From Delta-02 sp964513565 (GTDB lineage: Bacteria > Desulfobacterota > Syntrophorhabdia > Syntrophorhabdales > Syntrophorhabdaceae), in assembly GCA_964513565.1 (NCBI GenBank), contig CAZENE010000001.1:150083-214082 (forward strand): a stretch of 64,000 bases of DNA, read 5' to 3'. Both the position numbers and the translations under genes were made by a program. Shown piece by piece: positions 42,340 through 51,433 of the stretch (position 1 is its first letter; every line of letters starts with the position of its first letter). The notes beneath the pieces were generated by a model. That model had not been told where the DNA came from and made no database searches. It saw only the letters and a program-made list of their open reading frames with translations.

Positions 42340-42947
42340 AAAAAGAAAATATCCCGCTGCACCCCTTGCCTGTACGCATCTGGCACTGGACAAATGCGCT
42401 CATCGTCTTCGTGCTCATTATTACCGGGGTCGAACTGCGTTTTACCGATATAAAGATATTTTCAAACTATGGGTTCGTCGTCACCCTTCATAAATATGCA
42501 GGATATCTGCTTACAATATCGTTTCTCTTCTGGATTGCCGCGTACCGGCTGATGGGAGGGTTCGCCAGGCATTATCTCGTATCTCTCAAAGATATACGGT
42601 CGCTTCCCGCTCAGGTGGTCTTTTATCTCTACGGCTATTTCCGCGGCGGACCGAATCCGTTCAGTGCGACAGTCGATGCACGGTTCAATGTTCTTCAAAA
42701 GATGGCCTATTCATTCATCATGTTCATTGCCATGCCGGTCATAATCGCCTCCGGCATCATCTTTGGCAATATCATGGTTTTTTATGGTTTGATCCATCAA
42801 CTGGGAGGTTTAAGGATCATTGACGGCATCCATGTAGCCGCCGGGTATGTTTTTATAATTTACCTTTTCGTGCATCTCTACATGGCGACCCTTGGCAAAA
42901 ATATCTTCTCGCACACGAAATCGATGTTTACAGGGAAAGAAGAATGA
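42336..42947 (+). CDS. Cytochrome b561-type membrane subunit
   Basis: A 203-residue integral membrane protein with four hydrophobic segments. His residues in HPLPVRIWHWTNA, TLHKYAGYLL, IHQLGG, GIHVAAGYVF and FVHLYMA can ligate two b haems, as in cytochrome b561 or hydrogenase/thiosulfate-reductase gamma subunits. It is translated from an ATG overlapping the multihaem cytochrome stop, so it likely moves electrons between the quinone pool and the 13-haem protein. Confidence 0.87.
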   Translation: MKKENIPLHPLPVRIWHWTNALIVFVLIITGVELRFTDIKIFSNYGFVVTLHKYAGYLLTISFLFWIAAYRLMGGFARHYLVSLKDIRSLPAQVVFYLYGYFRGGPNPFSATVDARFNVLQKMAYSFIMFIAMPVIIASGIIFGNIMVFYGLIHQLGGLRIIDGIHVAAGYVFIIYLFVHLYMATLGKNIFSHTKSMFTGKEE

Positions 42948-43007
42948 AAGCGTAGAACTGAATCCCGCCTTGAACCCTGGCCCTTTCTCTGTTATTCTTA
43001 TTTCCTG

Positions 43008-43952
43008 ATGGCGCTTGTAAATATCGACAATAAGGAAGTCAAGCTTATCATGGTCGGAGGAAAGGGAGGGGTCGGCAAGACCACCTGCGCTTCGGCGATA
43101 GCCCTCAAGATAGCCCGTGACGGAAGAAAAGTACTCATCATAACCAGTGACCCGGCCCCGTCATTATCGGATATTTTCGAGAAGGAGATAGGGGATTCCG
43201 AGACGCGTATCCATGACGCATACGAACTGTACGGGCTCGAAGTGTCCTCCGATATCGTACTGAAACGATGGAAGGAACGGTTCGGGCCCGAGATCTACGA
43301 GGTAGTATCGTCATTTGCGAACGTTGACTATGATTTTGTTGAATATATCGGGACTGCGCCGGGTATTGAAGAAGAATATATGCTCAATTTTATCATGGAG
43401 CTTGTCGAGGGTGGCTTATATGACGTGGTGGTATGGGACACAGCTCCAGCCGGCCATACACTGAGGCTCCTTAAGCTTCCCCAGCTTTTCCTCTCGCATA
43501 TGGAGGCCGCAACGAAATTTTATATGAACATTTACGGGTACATCGAAAAAGTAAAGGACACGGTGCGCCTCAAGGAATCAAAAAAAACCCTGCTGCAGAT
43601 AATTGCGGGTTGGGAAGCGCTGTCAGAGCGTATTGTTGAATTTATCCGGGACGGCAGCTCGGTAAAATATCTCATTGTAACGATACCGGAAGCCCTGGGG
43701 GTAAAGATGACGAACCGCGTGATCGGTGAACTCGAGGAGAACCGCCTTAGCGTCGAGAACCTCGTTATAAACAACGTTGTGCGCGACGCGGACTGCGAAT
43801 TCCACCGACAGCGCAAACAGATGCAGGAGCATTATATCGATGAGCTTGCGCGAACGTACGACAACAAGAACCTGACGATACTCTATCTTGCCCCGCATGA
43901 AATAAAGGGAATGGACAAGATCGCCGGCATCGCCGGATACCTTTTCGGGTAG
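43008..43952 (+). CDS. ArsA/Get3-type ATPase
   Basis: A 314-residue P-loop ATPase of the ArsA family. The deviant Walker A motif is GGKGGVGKTT near residue 18, the family signature TSDPAPSLSDIF follows, and DTAPAGHTLRLLKLP is switch II. The metal-binding cysteines of arsenite-pump ArsA are not evident (a single Cys lies near residue 265), so an arsenic role is doubtful; a role in membrane-protein or cofactor handling is possible. It is followed 3 bp later by rsmD. Confidence 0.87.
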   Translation: MALVNIDNKEVKLIMVGGKGGVGKTTCASAIALKIARDGRKVLIITSDPAPSLSDIFEKEIGDSETRIHDAYELYGLEVSSDIVLKRWKERFGPEIYEVVSSFANVDYDFVEYIGTAPGIEEEYMLNFIMELVEGGLYDVVVWDTAPAGHTLRLLKLPQLFLSHMEAATKFYMNIYGYIEKVKDTVRLKESKKTLLQIIAGWEALSERIVEFIRDGSSVKYLIVTIPEALGVKMTNRVIGELEENRLSVENLVINNVVRDADCEFHRQRKQMQEHYIDELARTYDNKNLTILYLAPHEIKGMDKIAGIAGYLFG

Positions 43953-43955
43953 ACA

Positions 43956-44528
43956 ATGTCCACGATACGGATCACCGGCGGCAGGCTCAAGGGGATGTCG
44001 ATAACCGTCCTTTCAAACGAAATCGCCCGGTATACCTCCTCCAAGGTCAGGCAGGCCATATTCAACATGATAGGCGATATTGAGGGCAAATCCGTGCTCG
44101 AACTGTTCGCAGGATCGGGATCGTTCTCGATAGAGGCGTTGAGCAGGGGGGCAGCCCGGGCGACGCTGGTCGAGGCCGATGGTGCGATGGCGGGCCTTAT
44201 TGCGAAAAACGTCGAAAAAACGGGCCTAAATAAGTATTGCGAAGTCATGCGCATGGATGTAAGATATGCTGTCCCTCTGCTATCTGGAAGGAAGTGCGTA
44301 TATGATATTATTTTCATGGACCCTCCCTATGAGACGGGATACGTGATGCAGATCATGACACTTCTCAAGACTCATCCGCTCCTGACAAGCGAAACTGTCA
44401 CTATAGCCGAATATTCACGGCGCGAATATGATACACTTTCTTATTGCGAAGGTTTCGAAGACCAAAAAACCAGAAAGTACGGGGATACTGTTGTGTCCAT
44501 TCTGAGAAACATAAATTTTGAGGCGTAA
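43956..44528 (+). CDS. rsmD: 16S rRNA (guanine966-N2)-methyltransferase RsmD
   Basis: A 190-residue SAM-dependent methyltransferase acting on G966 of 16S rRNA. The start RITGGRLKG, the SAM site VLELFAGSGSFSIEALSRGA, and the catalytic DPPYETG are all typical. It forms the conserved pair with coaD. Confidence 0.93.
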   Translation: MSTIRITGGRLKGMSITVLSNEIARYTSSKVRQAIFNMIGDIEGKSVLELFAGSGSFSIEALSRGAARATLVEADGAMAGLIAKNVEKTGLNKYCEVMRMDVRYAVPLLSGRKCVYDIIFMDPPYETGYVMQIMTLLKTHPLLTSETVTIAEYSRREYDTLSYCEGFEDQKTRKYGDTVVSILRNINFEA

Positions 44529-44540
44529 GAAGGAGAGGCA

Positions 44541-45029
44541 ATGAAACGAAAGCTCGCAGTCTATCCAGGTTCTTTTGATCCCGTCACGTTTGGTCATCTT
44601 GATATCCTCCAGCGCGGGCTTGAGCTTTTTGACAAGGTTATTATTGCGATCGCATACAACATCGAGAAACAAGGCTTGTTCACGTTCGAAGAACGAAAGG
44701 AGCTTATCCAGCAATCCATAAATGGAAATTCGAACGTAATAATCGACAGCTTCGACGGCCTTCTTATCGATTATGTGAAAAAAGTGAACGCAACTTTCGT
44801 TATCAGGGGACTAAGGGCCATGAGCGACTTCGAATACGAATTTCAGATGGCATCCATAAACCGGACGCTGAACCCGGGGATGGACACCCTTTTCATGATG
44901 ACCAGCAAGGATTATTTTTTTATTAGCTCGAGAACTATTAAAGAGGTAGCACAGTTCCACGGTTCCGTCAGCACGTTCGTTCCCGCTCCTGTTGAGAAGA
45001 GGCTTAAAGAAGTTTTTGAGGGGCAATGA
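44541..45029 (+). CDS. coaD: Phosphopantetheine adenylyltransferase CoaD
   Basis: A 162-residue nucleotidyltransferase that makes dephospho-CoA from 4'-phosphopantetheine and ATP. The motifs YPGSFDPVTFGHLDI (with the T/HxGH site), RGLRAMSDFEYE and the ISSRTIKEVA helix are complete. It overlaps the NfeD-type gene by 4 bp and follows rsmD by 12 bp. Confidence 0.95.
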   Translation: MKRKLAVYPGSFDPVTFGHLDILQRGLELFDKVIIAIAYNIEKQGLFTFEERKELIQQSINGNSNVIIDSFDGLLIDYVKKVNATFVIRGLRAMSDFEYEFQMASINRTLNPGMDTLFMMTSKDYFFISSRTIKEVAQFHGSVSTFVPAPVEKRLKEVFEGQ

Positions 45030-46312
45030 AAAAACTTAGCATCATCCTTTTATTGATCGTCTTTGCTCTGTCTGCAGGGGTTCTCAATGCCAAAGATGTA
45101 TATACCGTCCGTGTACAGGGAGCCATAAATCCCCCCATTGCGGGTTTTCTTAAAAACTCGATAGAAAAGGCAAACAAGGATAATGCCGAGGCGCTCGTTG
45201 TCCTTATGGACACGCCGGGAGGGCTCGATTCTTCCATGCGGGACATTGTGAAGGACATCATGGATTCCCCCGTACCTGTTGTTGTCTACGTGGCGCCGTC
45301 AGGCGCCCGTGCGGCATCGGCGGGGGCCATAATCCTGCTTGCCTCCCATATAGCCGCGATGGCGCCCGGCACAAACGTGGGTGCAGCTCATCCGGTCAGT
45401 ATCGGGAAAGAAAAGACCGATGAAGTGATGATGAAAAAAGTGGTGAGAGACGCGGAGGCCTATGCGAAGAGCATAGCTGCGCAGCGGGGGAGAAGTGTCG
45501 AATTTGCGGCAAAGGCGGTCACGGAAAGCATATCGATAACGGCAAAGGATGCCCTCGTGCAAAAAGCGATCGACGTTGTGGCCGAATCGCTCGACGATCT
45601 CCTGAACCAGATTGACGGCAAAAATGTCGCGACGAAAACAGGCACTGTGGCGTTGCACACAAAGGCCGCGGCCAAAGTTGAACTGCCGATGCCTTTTAAA
45701 TTTCGCGTCCTTGCCTATATCAGCGACCCGAACGTCGCTTATATCCTGATGATGATAGGAATTTACGGCATCATTTTTGAGTTCTACAGTCCCGGGGCAA
45801 TTTTTCCGGGAGTAATAGGCGCTATATGCCTTGTTCTAGCCCTATACGCCTTTCAGGCAATACCTATCAGTTTCGCAGGCCTTGCATTAATCCTGTTGGG
45901 TATCGTATTTTTTATATTAGAGGTGCAGATAGTGAGTCACGGGCTTCTGGGTATCGCAGGCATAATATCTATCACAATTGGATCCATTATGCTTGTCGAT
46001 CTTCCCGGAAGCGTGTTCTCGATCTCCCTGTACACTATTATTGTCGTCGCAGTTATCTCGGCCGTATTCGTTTTCGGTATACTTTCTTTCGCCGTCAGAG
46101 CACAATTCTCGAAAGTGAAGACGGGGCGGGAGGGGCTCATCGGGGAGTCAGGGTTCGCCCGGAGTGATTTCACGGCGGAAGGAAAGGGCAAGGTCACTGT
46201 CCACGGAGAGATCTGGAGCGCCGTGAGCGAGGACGAACTGCACAAAGGTGATCAGATTATAGTTTCCGACATCGATAATCTGATCGTGAAGGTAAGAAAA
46301 AAAGGAGGGTAA
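45026..46312 (+). CDS. NfeD-type membrane serine protease
   Basis: A 428-residue membrane protease. After a signal peptide comes a ClpP-like serine protease domain (VVLMDTPGGLDSSMRDIV, SGARAASAGAIILLAS with the catalytic Ser near residue 98), then four membrane helices (residues about 230-350), then a soluble OB-fold NfeD domain (GREGLIGESGFARSDF). Such long NfeDs cleave stomatin-like partners, and a slipin gene follows 2 bp later, as is usual. Confidence 0.9.
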   Translation: MKKLSIILLLIVFALSAGVLNAKDVYTVRVQGAINPPIAGFLKNSIEKANKDNAEALVVLMDTPGGLDSSMRDIVKDIMDSPVPVVVYVAPSGARAASAGAIILLASHIAAMAPGTNVGAAHPVSIGKEKTDEVMMKKVVRDAEAYAKSIAAQRGRSVEFAAKAVTESISITAKDALVQKAIDVVAESLDDLLNQIDGKNVATKTGTVALHTKAAAKVELPMPFKFRVLAYISDPNVAYILMMIGIYGIIFEFYSPGAIFPGVIGAICLVLALYAFQAIPISFAGLALILLGIVFFILEVQIVSHGLLGIAGIISITIGSIMLVDLPGSVFSISLYTIIVVAVISAVFVFGILSFAVRAQFSKVKTGREGLIGESGFARSDFTAEGKGKVTVHGEIWSAVSEDELHKGDQIIVSDIDNLIVKVRKKGG

Positions 46313-46314
46313 AC

Positions 46315-47076
46315 ATGAGTTTTTTGTCAATTCCGTTTTTGTTCATCATAATTATTATAATATTCTTTCTTTTCAGCGCTATCAAGATACTTAACGAATA
46401 CGAAAGAGGCGTCATTTTCCGGCTCGGGCGTGTCCTTGGCAGCGCAAAGGGCCCGGGTCTCATCATTCTGATCCCGATCATCGACCGCATGGTCAAGGTG
46501 AGCTTGAGGACGGTCGTTCTCGATGTGCCGCCGCAGGATGTCATCACGCGCGACAACGTCTCGATAAAGGTTAATGCGGTCGTCTATTTCCGGGTCGTAG
46601 AACCGTTAAAAGCGATCATCGACGTGGAGAATTTTTTATATGCAACCAGCCAGCTTTCCCAGACAACATTGAGGAGCGTCCTCGGGCAGGCTGAGCTTGA
46701 CGACCTGCTCTCGCACAGGGAACAGTTGAATGACAGGCTGCAGGAGATCCTCGACCTTCATACGGAGTCATGGGGAATCAAGGTGTCCAATGTCGAGGTC
46801 AAGAATGTCGATCTCCCGCAGGAGATGCAGAGGGCGATCGCCCGTCAGGCTGAGGCGGAACGAGAAAGAAGGGCAAAAGTTATCGGGGCGGAAGGTGAAT
46901 ACCAGGCCGCCACGAAACTGGCAGAGGCATCCGATATTCTTGCCCGGAGCCCCATGTCGCTCCAGCTTCGCTATTTACAGACATTGATCGAGATATCATC
47001 GGAGAAGAACTCAACGATCATATTTCCGTTGCCCATAGATCTTATAAAGGCATTTACAGACAAATTGACCAGGTAA
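46315..47076 (+). CDS. Slipin (stomatin/SPFH-family) membrane protein
   Basis: A 253-residue stomatin homologue: one N-terminal membrane segment, then the SPFH domain (NEYERGVIFRLGRVLG, DVPPQDVITRDNVSIKVNAV) and a coiled-coil part (QAEAERERRAKVIGAEGEY). It forms oligomers in the membrane and is the regular partner of NfeD proteases, here encoded immediately downstream. Confidence 0.92.
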   Translation: MSFLSIPFLFIIIIIIFFLFSAIKILNEYERGVIFRLGRVLGSAKGPGLIILIPIIDRMVKVSLRTVVLDVPPQDVITRDNVSIKVNAVVYFRVVEPLKAIIDVENFLYATSQLSQTTLRSVLGQAELDDLLSHREQLNDRLQEILDLHTESWGIKVSNVEVKNVDLPQEMQRAIARQAEAERERRAKVIGAEGEYQAATKLAEASDILARSPMSLQLRYLQTLIEISSEKNSTIIFPLPIDLIKAFTDKLTR

Positions 47077-47090
47077 AGGAACCCGAAGTA

Positions 47091-48275
47091 ATGAGAAAAC
47101 TTTTTGCTGTCCTCATCATCGCATCATTGTGTCTTGCCAGCGCAGGTTATGCAGCTCCGGCGGCAAATGCCCGTAAAAAGGCGCTTCCCGTCAAAAAAAC
47201 AAAACATTTGGATGTTCCCTATAAGGCCTTCATCATCGTAGAAGCCGCCGGAGGGAAGATGCTCGACGGCCACAACATTCATGAGCGGAGGGCCCCGGCA
47301 AGTATAACGAAATTGATGGTGGCCTATGTCGTTATGGACAGGCTGACGACAGGGACGATAAAACTGACGGATAAGGTGACGATATCGAAACAGGCCTCGC
47401 AGATCGGGGGAAGCCAGGTGTATTTGAAAGAGGGCGAGACATTTACGCTTGAACAGTTGATGAAAGCAATGATGGTCGCCTCGGGGAATGACGCGGCCTA
47501 TGCTATAAGCGAGTATGTCGCCGGCAGCAAGGACGAGATGATCAAGCTTATGAACGCGCAGGCGAAGACCTTGGGCCTCGACGACACGGAGTTCTATACT
47601 GTTCACGGCCTGCCGCCTTCAAAAGGGGAAAAGGAGGACCGGACATCCTGCAGTGACCTTGCGATACTTGCGCGCGAGCTTCTTAAGAATCCTAAGATAC
47701 TTGAATGGACCTCGATACAGACGGACACCTTTCGCGACGGTAAATTCGTCCTGACCAATACGAACAAATTGCTGGGAAAGTTGCCCGGAACAGACGGGCT
47801 TAAAACCGGGTTTTATTCCCAGACCGGGTTTAACGTTGTCGCCACAGCCAGGAGGGGCGATATGAGATTCATTGCCGTTGTTATGGGCAGCCCGTCGGGA
47901 AAGATCCGCGATATGTCTGCAATGGAAAAGTTGCAAAAGGCATTTGCGCAGTATAAAATGATAAGCGTCGTTAAAAAAGGCGAAGTGGTAGAGCAGGACG
48001 TCTTTCTAGTTGACGGTAAATACAGAAAAATGAAAGGAGTGACCGAGAAGGGTTTCCTGTATCCAATGGACGTTAACCAGAAGGGTGCGATGACGAAAGA
48101 GATCGTCCTGCCCGAACGGGTAACGGGAGAGATCAGGGAAGGGCAGAAACTCGGGGAGCTTATCATCAAGCTTGACAGTAATGCGATCGGTAAGGTCAAT
48201 ATAATCTCTCCGGTGTATGTGCCGAAGGCCAATCTCTTCACAAGGTTTATCCGGAGGCTCGGTCTTAACATCTAA
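47091..48275 (+). CDS. D-alanyl-D-alanine carboxypeptidase (DacA-type)
   Basis: A 394-residue low-molecular-weight penicillin-binding protein in the periplasm, removing terminal D-Ala from peptidoglycan. A signal peptide is followed by the SxxK motif in ASITKLMV, SGND (second motif SxN) and DGLKTGF (KTG). The C-terminal domain (YPMDVNQKGAMTKEIVLPER) is the usual beta-rich extension. No amphipathic anchor is obvious but the end is basic. coaBC begins one base after the stop. Confidence 0.93.
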   Translation: MRKLFAVLIIASLCLASAGYAAPAANARKKALPVKKTKHLDVPYKAFIIVEAAGGKMLDGHNIHERRAPASITKLMVAYVVMDRLTTGTIKLTDKVTISKQASQIGGSQVYLKEGETFTLEQLMKAMMVASGNDAAYAISEYVAGSKDEMIKLMNAQAKTLGLDDTEFYTVHGLPPSKGEKEDRTSCSDLAILARELLKNPKILEWTSIQTDTFRDGKFVLTNTNKLLGKLPGTDGLKTGFYSQTGFNVVATARRGDMRFIAVVMGSPSGKIRDMSAMEKLQKAFAQYKMISVVKKGEVVEQDVFLVDGKYRKMKGVTEKGFLYPMDVNQKGAMTKEIVLPERVTGEIREGQKLGELIIKLDSNAIGKVNIISPVYVPKANLFTRFIRRLGLNI

Positions 48276-48276
48276 C

Positions 48277-49521
48277 ATGATCGACAACCAGTTCAGTATG
48301 CTTCGCAACAAGGAGATCATCGTCGGCATAACCGGCGGGATTGCGGCATATAAGACGGCAGAGCTCATAAGGCTCCTGACAAGAAGGGGGGCCAACGTCC
48401 ATGTCGTTATGACGAAGAACGCCATGCAGTTCGTCACCCCGCTCACGTTCCAGACACTATCCGGGAACCCGGTCATTCACGAGATGTTCGAACTGTTCAG
48501 AGGTTCGAAGATAGGGCATATTGCCTTATCCGATATTGCGGACCTTTTGGTCATTACCCCGGCGACGGCCAATATCATCGGAAAGATAGCGAACGGCATT
48601 GCCGACGATTTCCTGACCACGATGGTGATGGCAACCACCGTTCCCGTCTTTTTCGTGCCGTCAATGAACACAAAAATGTGGTCGAGCAAAATGGTGCAGG
48701 CGAATATGGTCAAACTGCGGGATGCAGGATACGAGGTGATGGAACCTGCGAGCGGCGATCTCGCCTGCGGTACGGAAGGCAAGGGCCGACTCCCGAGCAT
48801 AGATGAGATAGTCGAACGCATTGAAGATATTTTTACGACTAAAGACCTCACCTCGGAACGCATCATGGTTACCGCCGGGCCAACGACCGAATATATTGAT
48901 CCCGTACGGTGCATTACGAACAGATCGTCGGGAAAGATGGGCTATGCGATAGCCAAAATGGCGCGGCGTCGCGGAGCCAGGGTCATGATAGTCAGCGGGC
49001 CGACGTCAATACCCGTTCCGCGCGATGATATTATGACGGTTCCCGTCGTAACCGCTGTTGAGATGCGCGATGCCGTCATGCAGTATTACAGGGACTGCAC
49101 GGTCGTAATCAAGGCGGCCGCAGTTGCTGATTTCAAGTGTGTAAACGAAAACTGCCAGAAGATCAAGAAAAAAGGCGATACCAGCCGTATCATGCTGGAG
49201 CTTGAGAAAAATCCCGATATCATTAGCGAATTGTGCCGGGTCAAAGGGGACCGGATCGTTGTCGGGTTTGCCGCCGAAACGGAGAATATCATCGAGCACG
49301 CTGTCGATAAACTGAAGAGAAAAGACCTCGACCTGATCGTTGCGAATAATGTCGCCGAGCAGGGTATCGGGTTCGGGTCCGAGCAGAACGAGGTGACGAT
49401 CATCGACCGCTCAGGAGCGACAAAACAGGTTCCGCGGCTCAGCAAAGACGAGATCGCCAGCATTATTCTGGATTCGATCAAGAAACTAATAAAAAAACGT
49501 CGTAAAACCGGGGAAGGCTGA
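48277..49521 (+). CDS. coaBC: Bifunctional CoaBC
   Basis: A 414-residue bifunctional enzyme for coenzyme A: phosphopantothenoylcysteine decarboxylase (N-terminal flavoprotein, ITGGIAAYKTAELIRLL, PSMNTKMW) and phosphopantothenate-cysteine ligase (C-terminal, VTAGPTTEYIDPVR, KAAAVADFK). The start could be 48277 or 48298; neither has a strong ribosome site at the right distance. It sits one base after the carboxypeptidase gene, so it probably relies on translational coupling. With coaD nearby, two CoA steps are encoded in 5 kb. Confidence 0.93.
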   Translation: MIDNQFSMLRNKEIIVGITGGIAAYKTAELIRLLTRRGANVHVVMTKNAMQFVTPLTFQTLSGNPVIHEMFELFRGSKIGHIALSDIADLLVITPATANIIGKIANGIADDFLTTMVMATTVPVFFVPSMNTKMWSSKMVQANMVKLRDAGYEVMEPASGDLACGTEGKGRLPSIDEIVERIEDIFTTKDLTSERIMVTAGPTTEYIDPVRCITNRSSGKMGYAIAKMARRRGARVMIVSGPTSIPVPRDDIMTVPVVTAVEMRDAVMQYYRDCTVVIKAAAVADFKCVNENCQKIKKKGDTSRIMLELEKNPDIISELCRVKGDRIVVGFAAETENIIEHAVDKLKRKDLDLIVANNVAEQGIGFGSEQNEVTIIDRSGATKQVPRLSKDEIASIILDSIKKLIKKRRKTGEG

Positions 49522-49582
49522 TCTGAGAAAAAACGCAGGGAATCATTATCCGGTATCCGCACATTTTTCCGGAGTACCTCCT

Positions 49583-50983
49583 GTGAAAAACGTCGCCAGT
49601 CTGTTTTTTTTTAAACGAAAAACGGTGAGGATTGTCCCGGTTCTGTTTTTATTCCTCATTTCTTTCATTATATTATCAGGTAATTATCAGAATATATATG
49701 CGCAGCAATCAAACCGGCAATTCGATGAACGGGTTGCGGACGTTGTCGAGATGGCGGGTAGGGCGATAGTTAATATCAAGACCGAGGAAGTACTGAAGAC
49801 CGAGTCGGAAGAAAAGAAATCCTCGCCCTCACTGTTCAAAAAATATTTTTCCTCCGAAGATGAGATGGAAGAGCTCGTGGAGAATATCGGCTCGGGGGTT
49901 ATCCTCGATCCGAAAGGGATCATCGTGACGAACGAGCATCTCATTGCCCGGGCGATCAATATCAGGGTTAAGTTCATCAACGGCAAGGAATACGAGGCAT
50001 ACGTCCTCGGCAGCGATCCCGAATACGATATCGCTCTTCTTAAGATCGTTTCAGACAAGACAGATTTCCCGCATCTCACGATAAACCCCCGGAAGGTCCG
50101 CGTCGGGGAGAGGGCCATCGTGATTGGAAACCCTTACGGCCTGTCGAGTTCGGTATCGCTCGGTGTGGTTAGCGCGCTCGGGAGAAACCTGAGGATAGAC
50201 AACAAGATTTATGCGAACCTTATACAGACGGACGCGGCGATAAACCCCGGCAACTCAGGCGGTGTACTGCTTGATCTTAACGGTTTTCCGATGGGTATCG
50301 TGACCGCAATTTATGGCGAAGGCAAAGGCATAGGCTTTGCCATACCCATGGAAGACGTCATGATGATCCTGTCGGAATTTGTTGAAAGCAAAAAGACCCG
50401 CCCTATCCTGGGCCTCTTTATCGAAAGGCAGAGGGAAGAAAAAAGAAATTATCTGCTCGTCAACAGGATAATTTCGGGAAGCCCGGCCGAGAAATACGGG
50501 TTCAATGTCGGCGACCGGATCACAGAGGTCAATAAGAGGCCCATCCGTGAGTCATTAAAGATACAAAGCGCGATCCGTTCGGCTACCTCGAAGGAAACAT
50601 TCCAGCTCAGGCTCGTTCGCAACAACAAGAAATATATTGTAAACATCAACGTGGCCGATATCGCGGATTACACACCCCAACCGGTAGACAAGGTGTTGTG
50701 CGGGATGAAGGTATCGAACATATCCGGATACCCGAAGCTAAAATACCGTTTGCGGGACAAGAACGGAGTGGTCGTTCTCAAGGTCTTCCCGGGGGGCATC
50801 GCGATGAAAGCGGGACTGAAGAAGGGCGACGTGATCGTTAAAATAAACAATAACCTGATCAAGAATAACGAGGAATTTGACATATATATGATAGAAGGGT
50901 TAAAAAGGAATTATATTCTATACCAGGTAAAGAGGGAGGATAGCCTGTTCTTTTTACCGGTAAAACTCGATACACTTTTATAG
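49583..50983 (+). CDS. HtrA/DegP-type serine protease with two PDZ domains
   Basis: A 466-residue exported protease. An N-terminal hydrophobic segment is followed by the trypsin-like domain with His in VTNEHLI, Asp in YDIALLKI and Ser in NPGNSGGVLL, and then two PDZ domains (GSPAEKYGFNVGDRITEVN; MKAGLKKGDVIVKIN). Translation begins at GTG 49583 with GGAG upstream. A Glu replaces the usual Asn/Tyr before the catalytic His, which is tolerated in the family. It should handle misfolded envelope proteins. Confidence 0.92.
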   Translation: MKNVASLFFFKRKTVRIVPVLFLFLISFIILSGNYQNIYAQQSNRQFDERVADVVEMAGRAIVNIKTEEVLKTESEEKKSSPSLFKKYFSSEDEMEELVENIGSGVILDPKGIIVTNEHLIARAINIRVKFINGKEYEAYVLGSDPEYDIALLKIVSDKTDFPHLTINPRKVRVGERAIVIGNPYGLSSSVSLGVVSALGRNLRIDNKIYANLIQTDAAINPGNSGGVLLDLNGFPMGIVTAIYGEGKGIGFAIPMEDVMMILSEFVESKKTRPILGLFIERQREEKRNYLLVNRIISGSPAEKYGFNVGDRITEVNKRPIRESLKIQSAIRSATSKETFQLRLVRNNKKYIVNINVADIADYTPQPVDKVLCGMKVSNISGYPKLKYRLRDKNGVVVLKVFPGGIAMKAGLKKGDVIVKINNNLIKNNEEFDIYMIEGLKRNYILYQVKREDSLFFLPVKLDTLL

Positions 50984-50993
50984 GGGGTTTTTA

Positions 50994-51311
50994 ATGGCTG
51001 ATCTGGGCGATATTAAAAAACAGGTTCAGGATGAGGTCGGCACCACCGCAACGGAAGAGACGATCTTTCCCGGGCTAAATTTCTCGACGTTCCTTCTTTC
51101 TCTGTCGACGTCCGCCATGGTGTCCCTCGGCGAACTCCCCGATCCGATAAATAACGAGAAGAATGTCAACCTGATGCTCGCGCAGCAGACCATTACCATC
51201 ATAGAGATACTTAAGGAAAAAACGATGGGGAACCTTACCCCCGAAGAAGACCGCCTGATCGACGGCATCCTTTATGACCTGCACATCAAATATGTGCGGG
51301 CTGCCAAATGA
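50994..51311 (+). CDS. DUF1844-family protein
   Basis: A 105-residue small protein with the DUF1844 pattern: NFSTFLLSLSTSAMVSLGELPDP near residue 30, NLMLAQQTITIIEILKEKT and LTPEEDRLIDGILYDLHIKY. The family is widespread in Deltaproteobacteria and Acidobacteria, and function is unknown. It lies 11 bp after the HtrA-type gene and is probably co-transcribed with it. Confidence 0.85.
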   Translation: MADLGDIKKQVQDEVGTTATEETIFPGLNFSTFLLSLSTSAMVSLGELPDPINNEKNVNLMLAQQTITIIEILKEKTMGNLTPEEDRLIDGILYDLHIKYVRAAK

Positions 51312-51433
51312 ACAGAGACCGTAAATCCTAATCGTTAAAAGGGAAGAAGTAGACGCCCGTGTCGTCATTCCAATGCGGGAGGGGTCGTGACAGGGTCTCG
51401 AATCCTCGAATGACCGGATAAATTTGTTATTTC

